Shown piece by piece: positions 17,622 to 27,211 of a DNA stretch of 64,000 nucleotides. Position numbers and translations under genes: made by a program. Numbering within the stretch: the stretch's first letter is position 1; every line of letters begins with the position of its first letter. The stretch is from JAZOTM01 sp045657625. GTDB taxonomy: Bacteria > Bacillota > Clostridia > Lachnospirales > Lachnospiraceae. The stretch spans positions 1-64,000 of the forward strand of contig JAZOTM010000013.1 of NCBI GenBank assembly GCA_045657625.1, given 5' to 3'. A model generated the notes under the pieces. It did not search any database. It saw only the letters and a list, made by a program, of their open reading frames with translations, and had not been told where the DNA came from.

Positions 17622-18479
17622 ATGGAAGAAACAATCTTACCTATTTTGGTATTTCAAACAGATTTTACTTATAAAGAAGGTGCTGTGGCATCCATGTACG
17701 GTGTTGTGCGCAGCATTGACCGTCAGGTGGAAATTATAACCGCCACTCATGAAATCCCGCAGTATGATATTTGGAGTGCATCCTACCGTCTCCAACAATA
17801 TGTTCCTTTTTGGCCAAAAGGCACTGTTTTTGTATCTGTCGTGGATCCCGGCGTAGGCACCAGCCGAAAAGCTTGCGTAGCAAAGACGAAGGACGGTTAT
17901 TATATCGTCACTCCGGATAACGGAGCCTTGACCCACATTGTAAAAAATCATGGAATTGCAGAAATCCGAGAAATCGATGAAACCGTAAACCGTCTTCCGC
18001 AAACCCGCGGAACCAGTGTTTTTCATGGCAGGGATTTGTTCGGTTACTGTGCTGCAAAACTAGCCTCCGGCAAAATTACCTACGAAGAAGTAGGTCCCGC
18101 CTATGCACCGGAAGAAATCGTACAGCTTCCCCTTCCTTCCTATGAAGTTTCTCAAGGGATTGCAAAGGGCATTATCGAAATCGACGATCCAAACTTTGGA
18201 AATTGCTGGACGAATATTTCCACCGAAGCTATGTTAGCCAATGGTTTTTCCTACGGTGACAAGGTTTTCATCACCATTCAGAAAGATGGTTCTACGATTT
18301 TTGAAAACACTGTTGTTTTCAGTAAAACCTTTGGAGATGTAAAAAAAGGGGAGCCTATTCTTTATAACAACGAGCTTATGAATGCTTCCATTGCCCTATC
18401 CCAAGGGAACTTTATGAACACCTATCAGGTCTATTTTGGACCTTCCTATACCATAACGATTGCAAAAAAGGAGGATTAA
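17622..18479 (+). CDS. SAM hydroxide adenosyltransferase (DUF62), copy 1
   Basis: A 285-residue protein of the SAM hydrolase / chlorinase-fluorinase superfamily; the common bacterial members split SAM with water to adenosine and L-methionine. The N-terminal QTDF block, the VVDPGVGTSRKA loop supplying the Asp-Arg pair, and the catalytic His in VFHGRDLFGY are present, so it looks like a hydrolase rather than a halogenase. The following gene is a paralogue. Both sit in the ECF operon (9 bp after ecfT; AGGAGG site). Two non-identical copies may form a heteromer or differ in substrate. Confidence 0.88.
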   Translation: MEETILPILVFQTDFTYKEGAVASMYGVVRSIDRQVEIITATHEIPQYDIWSASYRLQQYVPFWPKGTVFVSVVDPGVGTSRKACVAKTKDGYYIVTPDNGALTHIVKNHGIAEIREIDETVNRLPQTRGTSVFHGRDLFGYCAAKLASGKITYEEVGPAYAPEEIVQLPLPSYEVSQGIAKGIIEIDDPNFGNCWTNISTEAMLANGFSYGDKVFITIQKDGSTIFENTVVFSKTFGDVKKGEPILYNNELMNASIALSQGNFMNTYQVYFGPSYTITIAKKED

Positions 18480-18482
18480 CCT

Positions 18483-19328
18483 ATGAATCATATGTTGGTT
18501 TTTCAAAGCGACTTCGGCATTTCTGATGGAGCAGTGGCCGCCATGTACGGCGTTGCCCTTTCCGTAGATCCGAATTTAAAAATTTATAACTTAACCCATG
18601 ACATTCCACCTTTTGACACTTATGAGGCATCCTATCGTCTATTTCAGGCAGTTCCCTTCTGGCCGGAAGGAACTGTTTTTGTAACAGTCGTAGACCCGGG
18701 GGTTGGAAGTTCCAGACGTAGCATCGTGGCCAAAACAAAAAAAGGACAATATATTGTCACTCCGGACAACGGCTCTTTAAGCCACGTCGGCCGTGCCATT
18801 GGTATCGAAGAAGTTCGCGAAATCAGCGAAGATGTTGGACGTAGAGAAAACAGTGAAAATTCCTACACCTTCCATGGAAGAGATGTTTATGGATACACCG
18901 GCGCACTTCTCGCCTCCGGTCAGGTAAAATACGAAGAAATCGGTCCACAAATTCCACTGGATAAAATTAAAATTATGCAGGGCATGTATCCTACGAAAAC
19001 CGAGACTTCCATTGCCGGCACCATTGAGACTTTGGATATTCGTTTTGGTTCCCTTTGGACCAACATCTCCAGAGAAGCCTTTGAAAGCTTATCCTTCCAG
19101 CCCGGACAACCGGTGGATGTAGCAATCACAAACGGAAAAATCAAAATCTATCGTTCCTTTGTGACCTATGGCAATACCTTTGCAGATGTACAGGTCGGAG
19201 AACCTATTATTTATGTAAACTCCTTAGATTACATGGCACTCGCCATCAATCAGGGGAATTTTGCAAAAGCTTACAATATTGGCACCAGAGATCCCTGGAA
19301 AATCAAATTTTCAAAATTGAAAAAATAA
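18483..19328 (+). CDS. SAM hydroxide adenosyltransferase (DUF62), copy 2
   Basis: A 281-residue paralogue of the upstream gene with the same landmarks: QSDFGISDGAVAAMYG, VVDPGVGSSRRS and TFHGRDVYGYTG. It is closer to the family consensus at the N-terminus, with the Gly that copy 1 replaces by Thr. Start set by AAAGGAGG. Last gene of the ECF operon, before a strong terminator. The tandem arrangement points to duplication within the operon, with clear divergence since. Confidence 0.88.
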   Translation: MNHMLVFQSDFGISDGAVAAMYGVALSVDPNLKIYNLTHDIPPFDTYEASYRLFQAVPFWPEGTVFVTVVDPGVGSSRRSIVAKTKKGQYIVTPDNGSLSHVGRAIGIEEVREISEDVGRRENSENSYTFHGRDVYGYTGALLASGQVKYEEIGPQIPLDKIKIMQGMYPTKTETSIAGTIETLDIRFGSLWTNISREAFESLSFQPGQPVDVAITNGKIKIYRSFVTYGNTFADVQVGEPIIYVNSLDYMALAINQGNFAKAYNIGTRDPWKIKFSKLKK

Positions 19329-19373
19329 AAAAGAAGAGAAGCAGTTTAATCTAACTGCTTCTCTTCTTTTTTG
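19326..19373. terminator. bidirectional terminator
   Basis: Very long perfect stem (AAGAAGAGAAGCAGTT / AACTGCTTCTCTTCTT) with A and T runs on both sides, serving the ECF operon and the convergent DUF454 gene. Confidence 0.9.
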
Positions 19374-19735
19374 CTCTCTAAGGTCTTCATGCGGAAGAAT
19401 ACCATATAGAGATGCGCAACCCAGACAATCGCCAAAATTACACGTCCTACTGGTACTTCATCCATCATGTAAAACCCAAATCCCATCATGGCTGTGACCA
19501 CAAGAACCATTTTTATTTTTGCAGACATTGTCATGCCCTTTTCCTCAACAAAGGTTTCCAAATGCTTCTTATACAATTCGGTTCCAATAAACCACTGATG
19601 CAATCTCTCTGACCCCTTTGCATAGGCAAAAACTGTCAACAGATAAAAAGGTACGGTAGGTAAAATCGGTAGCACAATCCCTACGGTTCCTAAAATCAAA
19701 CTGACGGTTCCTAAGATAATCCAGAATATTTTCAT
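19346..19735 (-). CDS. DUF454 (YbaN) family membrane protein
   Basis: A 129-residue protein. The N-terminal half has two helices with the family's LGTVGIVLPILPTVPFYLLTVFAYAKGSERLHQWF block, and a further hydrophobic stretch ends in VGRVILAIVWVAHLYMVFF. Function of the family is unknown. The frame is open to 19927, but the upstream part lies antisense to the next gene and is not protein-like; ATG 19735 has AGGAGAGGCGAG before it. Probably co-transcribed with the small heme-protein-like gene upstream. Confidence 0.85.
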   Translation of the reverse strand: MKIFWIILGTVSLILGTVGIVLPILPTVPFYLLTVFAYAKGSERLHQWFIGTELYKKHLETFVEEKGMTMSAKIKMVLVVTAMMGFGFYMMDEVPVGRVILAIVWVAHLYMVFFRMKTLESKKEEKQLD

Positions 19736-19752
19736 CTCGCCTCTCCTTTTCT

Positions 19753-19941
19753 TTACGCTTTTCTCTTGCAAAGATGAAAGCGCTTCACTGTGTGCACAAT
19801 AGCAAGGATAAAGAACAAAAGTCCTGCTAAACTGTGAAGTGCAAGCAATACATGATAATACTGAGCCAATGGATGGAACAAACATCCGGTCAGCATAACA
19901 ATCACTAACAGTATTGCCATCAACCATTCTGTTTTCTTCAT
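19753..19941 (-). CDS. small two-helix membrane protein (DUF4405-like)
   Basis: About 62 residues from the GGAG-preceded ATG at 19941. Two transmembrane helices; the second is flanked by histidines (YYHVLLALHSLAG and ILAIVHTVKRFH), a spacing reminiscent of half of a DUF4405 cytochrome-b-like heme-binding bundle. Eighteen bases separate it from the DUF454 gene downstream. Heme binding is a guess from the histidines. Confidence 0.6.
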   Translation of the reverse strand: MKKTEWLMAILLVIVMLTGCLFHPLAQYYHVLLALHSLAGLLFFILAIVHTVKRFHLCKRKA

Positions 19942-20082
19942 TTGATTCTCCATTCTTATGAAATATTTAAATCGAAACACTAAATAAATATTATATTTAA
20001 TGCCACCTTATTATACACAATTCAGTTAGATAATGCTAACTAAACTTTCGAAGAACTAATTTAAAATTCTTTGGCATATTAT

Positions 20083-20119
20083 ACAAAAAAAGGAATGTCG
20101 CGTACGACATTCCTTTTAC
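20083..20119 (-). terminator. terminator of the lipoprotein gene
   Basis: AAAAGGAATGTCG / CGACATTCCTTTT stem with a T run on the minus strand, 22 bp beyond the stop of the lipoprotein gene. Confidence 0.85.
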
Positions 20120-20140
20120 TACTATTTCGTGCATAATTTC

Positions 20141-21073
20141 TTAAAATACAAGATCAAAGCGATACTCGTCCCCTACCGCGAATGGGAAATCTCCATTGAC
20201 TTCCGTCACTGTGAAGGTGGCACCATCCCAACCTTCTGTGAGTTGACCAGAAATGTCATACTGCAAACCGGCAAAAGAAATCACGCCATTTGCTTCTGAA
20301 ATTTCTCCTTCCACCGTTCCTACACCATCTACATTTAACGTCGCATAATAAGAATCTGCTTCCATGCCTTCTTCCACGTAGAAATAATTTAAAATCGTCT
20401 TATTGTCTTCAGAAGTTGCATAGCATCCATAAATATCACGTTCCGGCAAAGTAAAGTCTTCACCGATTGCTTCTGCCAAAACATCCGCCAATAAGTATGC
20501 ACGATTTTCTGAAAAATAAGCCAACTTATCCATATATAGCAAACCGGAAATACTTCCATCTGCATAAGTGGAGATTGCAAGCGTTGCCATATCTTCATAC
20601 ATTTCTGCATAGGCTCTTTGCCATTCCAAGACCGTTTCCTTTTCCTCACCGGTCAAAGTATCGCTGACTCTGCTCCACAAAGAATTAACCTCTGCGTCCC
20701 ATACCACATAGGGCCATTGTGCCAGTTCATTCAATTCTGTTTGGCTATAGTCTCCATCATACTGCATTTCTTCAAACTTCGCTGCGTAATCCACTACTTG
20801 TTGCAATTCATCTTCTAAAGAAGTGGCTGCTGCCCCAATGGTAGTCACCTTTGCAGTGATTTCTTCTGTATAATCCTCACCAACAGTTCCTGTGGCCTCT
20901 GTAGATTCCTGTTCCTCCCATTCCGTCGCCTCTATTACTTCCTCTTCCTGCGTCTCTGTTTCCGTAATCTCTTCTTCCAAGATTCCTGTACTTTCCTGTG
21001 TATCTTCACTTGTTCCACAAGCTGTTATCCCCAACATCAAGCATAATACAATTACACTTACTCTTCTTTTCAC
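20141..21073 (-). CDS. acidic lipoprotein of unknown function
   Basis: A 310-residue secreted protein. The signal peptide ends with lipobox GITAC (Cys19); a 55-residue low-complexity Glu/Thr linker follows, as in many surface lipoproteins. The folded part has an alpha-helical region (about 80-190), and the last 100 residues read as beta strands (YYATLNVDGVGTVEGEIS, VISFAGLQYDISG). I recognise no domain. Single gene with its own terminator. Confidence 0.75.
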   Translation of the reverse strand: MKRRVSVIVLCLMLGITACGTSEDTQESTGILEEEITETETQEEEVIEATEWEEQESTEATGTVGEDYTEEITAKVTTIGAAATSLEDELQQVVDYAAKFEEMQYDGDYSQTELNELAQWPYVVWDAEVNSLWSRVSDTLTGEEKETVLEWQRAYAEMYEDMATLAISTYADGSISGLLYMDKLAYFSENRAYLLADVLAEAIGEDFTLPERDIYGCYATSEDNKTILNYFYVEEGMEADSYYATLNVDGVGTVEGEISEANGVISFAGLQYDISGQLTEGWDGATFTVTEVNGDFPFAVGDEYRFDLVF

Positions 21074-21112
21074 TACAACTCTCCTCTAATCATTTCTCAT
21101 CAAACTCTAATA

Positions 21113-22672
21113 CTATAACAATTCTGCAAACAACCGTAAAAACAATTGCCCTATGGAACGCAAAGCGGAACGTCCGCTGGTATACTCTTCTGTTACATTT
21201 CTGCACTTTGTAAATATATGTTCAAAATCCTTTTTCATATCCAGTACCGCCTGACTCTCTACAAAGAAACATCCATTTTCAAAGTGGTGATACAGACTAC
21301 GGTAATCCAAATTTATGGTACCGCAAGTTGCCATCCGATCATCCGCAAGACTCATCTTAGCATGGCAAAATCCCGGTGTCCACTCGTAGATTTGCACTCC
21401 TTTTGTCGTCAATTCATGATAAAAAGAACGGGTGACCCCGTATACGATCTTCTTATCCGGAATTCCGGGGGTAACGATACGTACATCCACGCCACGCATA
21501 GCCGCCAAGCCTAACGCATGCTTCATTTCATCCGTTAAAATCAAATAAGGAGTCATGAAATAACAATAGGAATTGGCCTTATTTACCATACTGATATATA
21601 CATCTTCTCCCACCTGCAAATCATCCATCGGACTATCTGCATAAGGAATCACAAAAGAATTTGCTTCCTTTGTCTCATATGGAACATCCGGAAAATACTG
21701 AGAATAGTCCTTGTCTTTACTCAGTTTTTTCTTACAAGCATTCCACATTTCCAAGAAAGAAATGGTGAGACTCTTTACCGCCTCTCCTTGAATCTTAATC
21801 CCGGTATCCTTCCATTTTCCGTATGGTTCCGTGACCCCAAAATACTCATTAGCCAGATTATAGCCACCGGTATATCCGATTTTTCCGTCGATTACCGTAA
21901 TCTTTCTGTGATCACGATTATTCAGGAACAAATTTAAGCCAAACGCAAAGGGATTAAACACGCGGCATTTCAAGCCCAAATCCTGCATTTTTTTCACAAA
22001 ATCCGTATTAATAAAACCGATGCTTCCCATATCATCATAGAAAATACGCACCTCGACACCATGCTGTGCGCGTTCCACCAAAACATCCTGTATCCGTTTC
22101 CAACTCTCCTTATCTTCAATGGCATGGTACTCCATAAAAATAAAGGATTCTGCATTTTTCAGTTCCTGTAATTGATCTTCCAAACCTGCAAGTGCGCTGG
22201 AAAAATAAGTCACATCTGCGTTTTGGTATACCGGATAATAGGTATTCTTCTGAATATAAGATGCAATGGCCGCTGCATTCGCATTTTGCTCTTTTAATCT
22301 TTCATAATCCGACTTATTTTCCGGCAGGATGGGCAACAATAAATCGTCTACCTCTTTGTAACGCTTTCGCATACTATAAGTATGTCCATTTAACCCAACC
22401 AAAAAATACAAAAAGAATCCCAGTACCGGAAAAATCAAAATCAAAATAATCCATGGCATCTTCATGGAAGAGGTTTTATTCTGACCATAAATAAGCAAAA
22501 CCAATAGCAACGCTAAAAATCGTGTCAAATGACTAAGCCACACATAACTCTGATTTAATTTTGTAAAAAGAATGGCAAACACAAAAACTTCGAGCAAAAC
22601 AGATAGTACCACAAAAATCATGCGTTGCACGCCATTTTTATTGGCTGCCTTTTTCTCAATTGTTTTTGCCAT
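21113..22672 (-). CDS. cls: cardiolipin synthase
   Basis: A 519-residue phospholipase-D-family enzyme that joins two phosphatidylglycerols. Two N-terminal helices (about 12-60) anchor it, and both HKD motifs are visible: HRKITVIDGKIGYTGGYN and HAKMSLADDRMATCGTINLD. Length is typical. ATG 22672 (MAKTIEKK) follows GAGGTG; a GTG two codons earlier overlaps that site. It lies only a few bases after the ABM-domain gene, so the two are probably co-transcribed. Confidence 0.93.
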   Translation of the reverse strand: MAKTIEKKAANKNGVQRMIFVVLSVLLEVFVFAILFTKLNQSYVWLSHLTRFLALLLVLLIYGQNKTSSMKMPWIILILIFPVLGFFLYFLVGLNGHTYSMRKRYKEVDDLLLPILPENKSDYERLKEQNANAAAIASYIQKNTYYPVYQNADVTYFSSALAGLEDQLQELKNAESFIFMEYHAIEDKESWKRIQDVLVERAQHGVEVRIFYDDMGSIGFINTDFVKKMQDLGLKCRVFNPFAFGLNLFLNNRDHRKITVIDGKIGYTGGYNLANEYFGVTEPYGKWKDTGIKIQGEAVKSLTISFLEMWNACKKKLSKDKDYSQYFPDVPYETKEANSFVIPYADSPMDDLQVGEDVYISMVNKANSYCYFMTPYLILTDEMKHALGLAAMRGVDVRIVTPGIPDKKIVYGVTRSFYHELTTKGVQIYEWTPGFCHAKMSLADDRMATCGTINLDYRSLYHHFENGCFFVESQAVLDMKKDFEHIFTKCRNVTEEYTSGRSALRSIGQLFLRLFAELL

Positions 22673-22680
22673 AAACACCT

Positions 22681-23010
22681 CTATCTACGCAAAAATTTTT
22701 CATCACTGTCCGGCATAGTATCGTCCGATACAAATCGCTCCACCGTCATATGCAAATCGTACTTCTCACGCAAGGCTGCAATGGTTCCCATCATAGGCGT
22801 TGCATGATGTTTATCAATCGCTTCCTGATTTTCCCAACTATCAATTAAAAGTACTGTTTCCGGATCTTCCATTGACACATAATACTCATAGCGCAAATTT
22901 CCTTCTTCTGCACGAATTTTATCCACCGTACCGCTACTTGTCATTTCTTCTGCGAATGCTTTTGCACTCCCATTTTCCCCTTTATAACGTAAATTCACTG
23001 TTAATGCCAT
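22681..23010 (-). CDS. ABM-domain monooxygenase-like protein (YgiN type)
   Basis: A 109-residue single-domain dimeric ferredoxin-like protein of the antibiotic biosynthesis monooxygenase group: MALTVNLRYKGENGSAKAFAEEM, then the LRYEYYVSMEDPETVLLIDSWENQEAIDKHH core. These small enzymes act on quinols or similar aromatics without cofactors; the substrate is unknown. AAAGGAGAC sets the start. Precedes cls. Confidence 0.85.
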   Translation of the reverse strand: MALTVNLRYKGENGSAKAFAEEMTSSGTVDKIRAEEGNLRYEYYVSMEDPETVLLIDSWENQEAIDKHHATPMMGTIAALREKYDLHMTVERFVSDDTMPDSDEKFLRR

Positions 23011-23092
23011 AGGTTGTCTCCTTTCGTTTTTTTCTTTTTTGTTTCTATTGTACTCGATATTGTTTTACTTGACGATATATATTACCCGAAAA

Positions 23093-23120
23093 AATCCCAA
23101 GTACTTTCGTACCTGGGATT
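23093..23120 (-). terminator. terminator of the ABC exporter operon
   Basis: AATCCCAGGTACGAAAGTACTTGGGATT hairpin (two short halves, GAAA-type loop) followed by T6 on the minus strand, just after the second ABC gene. Confidence 0.85.
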
Positions 23121-23128
23121 CCTTTTCT

Positions 23129-24946
23129 TTATGCTGCAAACTGACTATTATAAAGATCTGCATAAAATCCTTTTTTCTGAAGTAATTCTTCATGATTTCC
23201 GGATTCTACAATGTCTCCATCTTTCATAACAAAAATCACATCTGCATTTTTAATCGTAGATAAGCGATGGGCAATGACAAAAGAAGTGCGCCCCTTAGTC
23301 AATTCATCCATGGCTTTTTGAATGACAAGTTCGGTTCTGGTGTCCACAGAGCTGGTAGCCTCATCCAAAATCAGAAGCGGTGCATCCTTCAACATCGCTC
23401 TTGCAATGGTGAACTGCTGCTTTTGTCCTTCGGAAAGATTCAACTTTTCATTTACCACCGTATCATACTTCTTTGGTAAGCTATTAATAAAGTGCGTCAA
23501 TCCAACGGCTTCGCATACACGATCTAAATCTGCATCGGTACAACCGGTCTGATTGTATATCAAATTTTCTCGGATAGTACCACCAAACAACCAGGTATCC
23601 TGCAAAATCATATCAAAATAGTCATGCAAGTTTTCTCGCGTAATATCCCGTACCGAAACCCCATCGATTTTAATTTCTCCGGCATCCACTTCATAGAAAC
23701 GCATAAGCAAATTTACCAAAGTAGTCTTACCTGCTCCGGTAGGTCCTACAATTGCAACCTTTTGTCCGGCTTTTATATCTGCTGAAAAATCATGAATAAT
23801 GGTTTTTTCCGGCACATAACCAAACTGCACATGAGAGAAAGTCACATCGCCCTTCACATTTTCTGCCGGAAGATATTTCTTTCCATCCTCTACTTCCAAC
23901 TCTTCTGCTTCTAACATTTCAAAAACACGCTTTGATGCAGCGGATGCCTGCTGGAAAGAAGTCATAGACTGTGCAAAGGTAGATAGTGGCTGTGAAAACA
24001 GTCGTGCATAAATAATGAAGGAACTGATGGTACCTAAAGTTACTGCCTCGTTTCCATTTACAATGAAAGTCGTTCCTACTACGAATACCAATACATATGA
24101 CAGATTTCCTACAAAGGTCATAATCGGAGGCATTAAACCGGATAAAAATTGTGATTTCCAGTTATCATCATACAATTTGTAATTGATCTCATCGAATTTA
24201 TTATTTTCTTCCTGCTTGCCGCCAAAGGATAAAACTATATTGTGGTTTGTGTATACTTCTTCAATCTGCCCATTCATCACACCCAGATCTTCTTGCTTGC
24301 GGTTAAAGTATTTCTGCGATTTTTGCAAAATAAAGGACATAATCAAAAATCCGAGAAGTGCCGAAACAATGGTCGTCACTGCAAGCACCACATTGGTACG
24401 AAACATCATAAAGAATACGCCGACAAACAAGGTCAACGCACTGATGACATTGGCCGTACTTGATGCTAAGGTCTGGCTAATGGTATCTACATCATTGGTC
24501 ACACGAGATAAAATATCGCCTTTTGTGGTTTTATCAAAATAGCTTAATGGCAATTTATTAATTTTCCGATTGATATCTGTACGTAAACGTTTGGAAGCTG
24601 CTTGGGTAACACTTGCTGTGATAAATTGTTGTCCATAGGATAACAATGCCCCTGCTGCATATAAAATAACCAAAGAGATTGCTATACTCCCAACCGTATC
24701 CATATCTATGGTTCCCAAAATTCCGGCCATGATTTCATTGGTTAAATCTCCGATTTTATCCGGTCCAATGATTGAACAAACAGAACCGCAGATTGCAAAA
24801 ATAATTGCAATGATTACTGCCGGCAAATATCTTTTACAATATAGCAACATCTTCTTTAATGCTGCCACATCTGTTTTTTCTTTTTTCCCTGTATGTTGTC
24901 CGGGACGACCACCCGGTCCCGGTCCCATCATTCCTGGTCCTGGCAT
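23129..24946 (-). CDS. heterodimeric ABC exporter, subunit B
   Basis: A 605-residue half transporter: a Gly/Pro/Met-rich N-terminus (PGPGMMGPGPGG), six transmembrane helices (about 38-330) and an ATPase domain. Walker A is GPTGAGKTT and Walker B LLILDEATSSVD is canonical, but the signature is LSEGQKQQ instead of LSGGQ. That degenerate signature completes the degenerate nucleotide site of its partner, as in BmrC/BmrD-like multidrug exporters. Third gene of the marR operon; GGAGGGG start. Confidence 0.93.
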   Translation of the reverse strand: MPGPGMMGPGPGGRPGQHTGKKEKTDVAALKKMLLYCKRYLPAVIIAIIFAICGSVCSIIGPDKIGDLTNEIMAGILGTIDMDTVGSIAISLVILYAAGALLSYGQQFITASVTQAASKRLRTDINRKINKLPLSYFDKTTKGDILSRVTNDVDTISQTLASSTANVISALTLFVGVFFMMFRTNVVLAVTTIVSALLGFLIMSFILQKSQKYFNRKQEDLGVMNGQIEEVYTNHNIVLSFGGKQEENNKFDEINYKLYDDNWKSQFLSGLMPPIMTFVGNLSYVLVFVVGTTFIVNGNEAVTLGTISSFIIYARLFSQPLSTFAQSMTSFQQASAASKRVFEMLEAEELEVEDGKKYLPAENVKGDVTFSHVQFGYVPEKTIIHDFSADIKAGQKVAIVGPTGAGKTTLVNLLMRFYEVDAGEIKIDGVSVRDITRENLHDYFDMILQDTWLFGGTIRENLIYNQTGCTDADLDRVCEAVGLTHFINSLPKKYDTVVNEKLNLSEGQKQQFTIARAMLKDAPLLILDEATSSVDTRTELVIQKAMDELTKGRTSFVIAHRLSTIKNADVIFVMKDGDIVESGNHEELLQKKGFYADLYNSQFAA

Positions 24947-24963
24947 TTAATTCCCCTCCTTTT

Positions 24964-26721
24964 CTATGCACTCAATTCTTCTTCTGACAACTGAGAAAGT
25001 GCAATTTCTTTATAGATTTCGCAGGTCTGTAACAATTCTTCGTGTTTTCCTAATCCTGCGATTTTTCCGTCATGTAATACTAAAATATGATCGGCATTCT
25101 TAATGGTTCCAATACGCTGTGCTACGATTAATACTGTTTTTCCGGCCATATTTTCTTTGATGCTCTTTCTGACCAACATATCAGTTTTGTAATCCAAAGC
25201 AGAGAAGGTATCATCAAAAATATAAACATCTGCATCTTTGTACACTGCACGGGCAATGGATAATCGTTGTTTCTGACCACCGGAGAAATTGGTACCACCC
25301 TGTGCCACTTCTGCTAATACGCCTTTTTTCTGATTCGCCACAAAGTCTGCATTGGCAATTTCTATACTCTTTAATAATCTGGCATCTTCTTCCGAAACCG
25401 CATCACTACCATAAGTTACATTGGATTTAATATCCCCTTTAAATAACACGGCTCTTTGTGGAGCAATGGAAATCTTGCTTTCCAATTCCTTTTCTCCGTA
25501 GTCACGAACATCCTTGCCATCCAGCAAAATACGTCCCTCGGACACATCATAAAAACGTGGAAGCAATTGAATCAAAGAAGTCTTTCCACTACCGGTAGCA
25601 CCGATAATTGCAAAGGTTTCTCCCGTCTCGATGGTAAAATTCAAATCCGAAAGCACCTTTCCTTCCGCTTCATCCCCATAGGAAAAACTAACATGTTCAA
25701 ATTGAATTTTTCCTTTTGTATCGGTACTTTGCTTTCCGGATTCCGGGTAAAGAATTTCCGGCTCTGTATCAAGTACTGCATTAATACGTTTTGCAGAGAC
25801 CATGGTTCTTGGAAGAATCATAAAGATAGCAACCAACATCATAAAGGCCATCACAACCTGTAAGGCATATTGTGAAAAAGCCATCATTTCACCTAATTTT
25901 GCTGCTCTTCCCATAACCGGTTCCTGATTAATCAAATAAGCACCAATCCAATAGATTGCCAAGGTCAACCCACTCATACACATGGTCATAATCGGCATCA
26001 TGAAGCCCATGGTTCTACTGGTAAACAACTGATTTCTCATCATTTTGTCATTGACCTTATCAAACTTTGCTGCCTGATAGTTTTCTGCGTTAAAAGCACG
26101 TACCACTCGAACACCCGTCAAATTTTCTCTGGTAGTATCATTTAAGCCATCCGTCAATTCCTGAATCTGTTTAAATTTTGGATATACGAGTCCAACCAAA
26201 AGTAAAATTGTGACCAGCATAATTACGACACATACCACGACCGCTTCCGTCCATTCCACGCTACTGCCGGATATCTTGGCAATGGCCCAAACTGCCATAA
26301 TTGGCGCTTTGATAAATACCTGCAAGCCGATGGCAATAAGATTTTGCATTTGCACTACGTCATTTGTCGTTCTTGTAATCAAACTTGGGGTAGAAAACTT
26401 ATTGATTTCCGACATTGAGAAATCATTTACTTTTTTAAATAACTTTTCTCTCACATTTCTGGCAAAATCTGCTGCCACTCTGGCTGCAAAAAATGCGCCT
26501 ACAATGGATGCTGCCATACTGCCCAAAGCGCATAACATCATATATCCACCATTGGTAAGTACTTCAGACATATCTAAACTTCCTGCCGATAAAGCAGATG
26601 TCAGTTTTTGTGTGTAATCCGGCATCGTCAAATCCAGCCAAACCTGAAGTACCACCATGGCCAAACATGCCAGTACCATATAGACATCTTGTCTTTTTAA
26701 ATTCTTAAAAATCTTGATCAT
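24964..26721 (-). CDS. heterodimeric ABC exporter, subunit A
   Basis: A 585-residue half transporter with six helices (about 15-310) and an ATPase domain: Walker A GATGSGKTS, intact signature FSGGQKQR, but Walker B reads VYIFDDTFSALD with Asp where the catalytic Glu should be. Together with the LSEGQ of subunit B this makes one inactive and one active ATP site, the hallmark of asymmetric drug exporters. Its start overlaps the end of marR by 17 bp; 17 bp separate it from subunit B. Confidence 0.93.
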   Translation of the reverse strand: MIKIFKNLKRQDVYMVLACLAMVVLQVWLDLTMPDYTQKLTSALSAGSLDMSEVLTNGGYMMLCALGSMAASIVGAFFAARVAADFARNVREKLFKKVNDFSMSEINKFSTPSLITRTTNDVVQMQNLIAIGLQVFIKAPIMAVWAIAKISGSSVEWTEAVVVCVVIMLVTILLLVGLVYPKFKQIQELTDGLNDTTRENLTGVRVVRAFNAENYQAAKFDKVNDKMMRNQLFTSRTMGFMMPIMTMCMSGLTLAIYWIGAYLINQEPVMGRAAKLGEMMAFSQYALQVVMAFMMLVAIFMILPRTMVSAKRINAVLDTEPEILYPESGKQSTDTKGKIQFEHVSFSYGDEAEGKVLSDLNFTIETGETFAIIGATGSGKTSLIQLLPRFYDVSEGRILLDGKDVRDYGEKELESKISIAPQRAVLFKGDIKSNVTYGSDAVSEEDARLLKSIEIANADFVANQKKGVLAEVAQGGTNFSGGQKQRLSIARAVYKDADVYIFDDTFSALDYKTDMLVRKSIKENMAGKTVLIVAQRIGTIKNADHILVLHDGKIAGLGKHEELLQTCEIYKEIALSQLSEEELSA

Positions 26722-27169
26722 CTAAACAATTCCTTTCTTGTTCTTTTTTCTCCGCTTCCAGAACCTTACGGATATCCATGGAAATCTCATAGAACTGTTT
26801 CAACCGTTCCATCCCCACTTCATCAATCAGTTTGCCCACGATATCATGGACTCTTTGATAATCTCTGTGGTTTTTTTCCTTTCCTTTTTCCGTAAGTGAG
26901 ATTACGCTTCTTCTTTTGTCCTGCTGATCCGTTTCGCGAATCACGTATCCCTTTGCTTCTAATTTCTTTAAAACAACGGCAACTCTTGCAGTAGTCATTT
27001 CACAATCTTCACTGATTTCTCCCGGAGTAACCGATGTACCTTTCTCATGTAAATAGGTCATTACATAACGCATACCCTCCTGACTTTCATTGATTTTGTG
27101 CTGCATTGGGTTTGGTCGATTTTCTCTCAACCATTCCAAAATTCTTTGAATTTCTTCCTCTTTTGCCAT
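26705..27169 (-). CDS. MarR family transcriptional repressor
   Basis: A 154-residue winged-helix regulator. The DNA-binding region reads VTPGEISEDCEMTTARVAVVLKKLEAKGYVIRETDQQDKR, with the wing Asp-Lys-Arg. Helices on both sides form the dimer interface. First gene of the operon with the two ABC exporter subunits, so it most likely represses its own operon through the two palindromes just upstream and is relieved by a drug-like ligand. Confidence 0.93.
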   Translation of the reverse strand: MAKEEEIQRILEWLRENRPNPMQHKINESQEGMRYVMTYLHEKGTSVTPGEISEDCEMTTARVAVVLKKLEAKGYVIRETDQQDKRRSVISLTEKGKEKNHRDYQRVHDIVGKLIDEVGMERLKQFYEISMDIRKVLEAEKKEQERNCLDDQDF

Positions 27170-27211
27170 ATTTACCTCTTTTTCTATTCTCTTTTACTCA
27201 TTTTTTCATTT

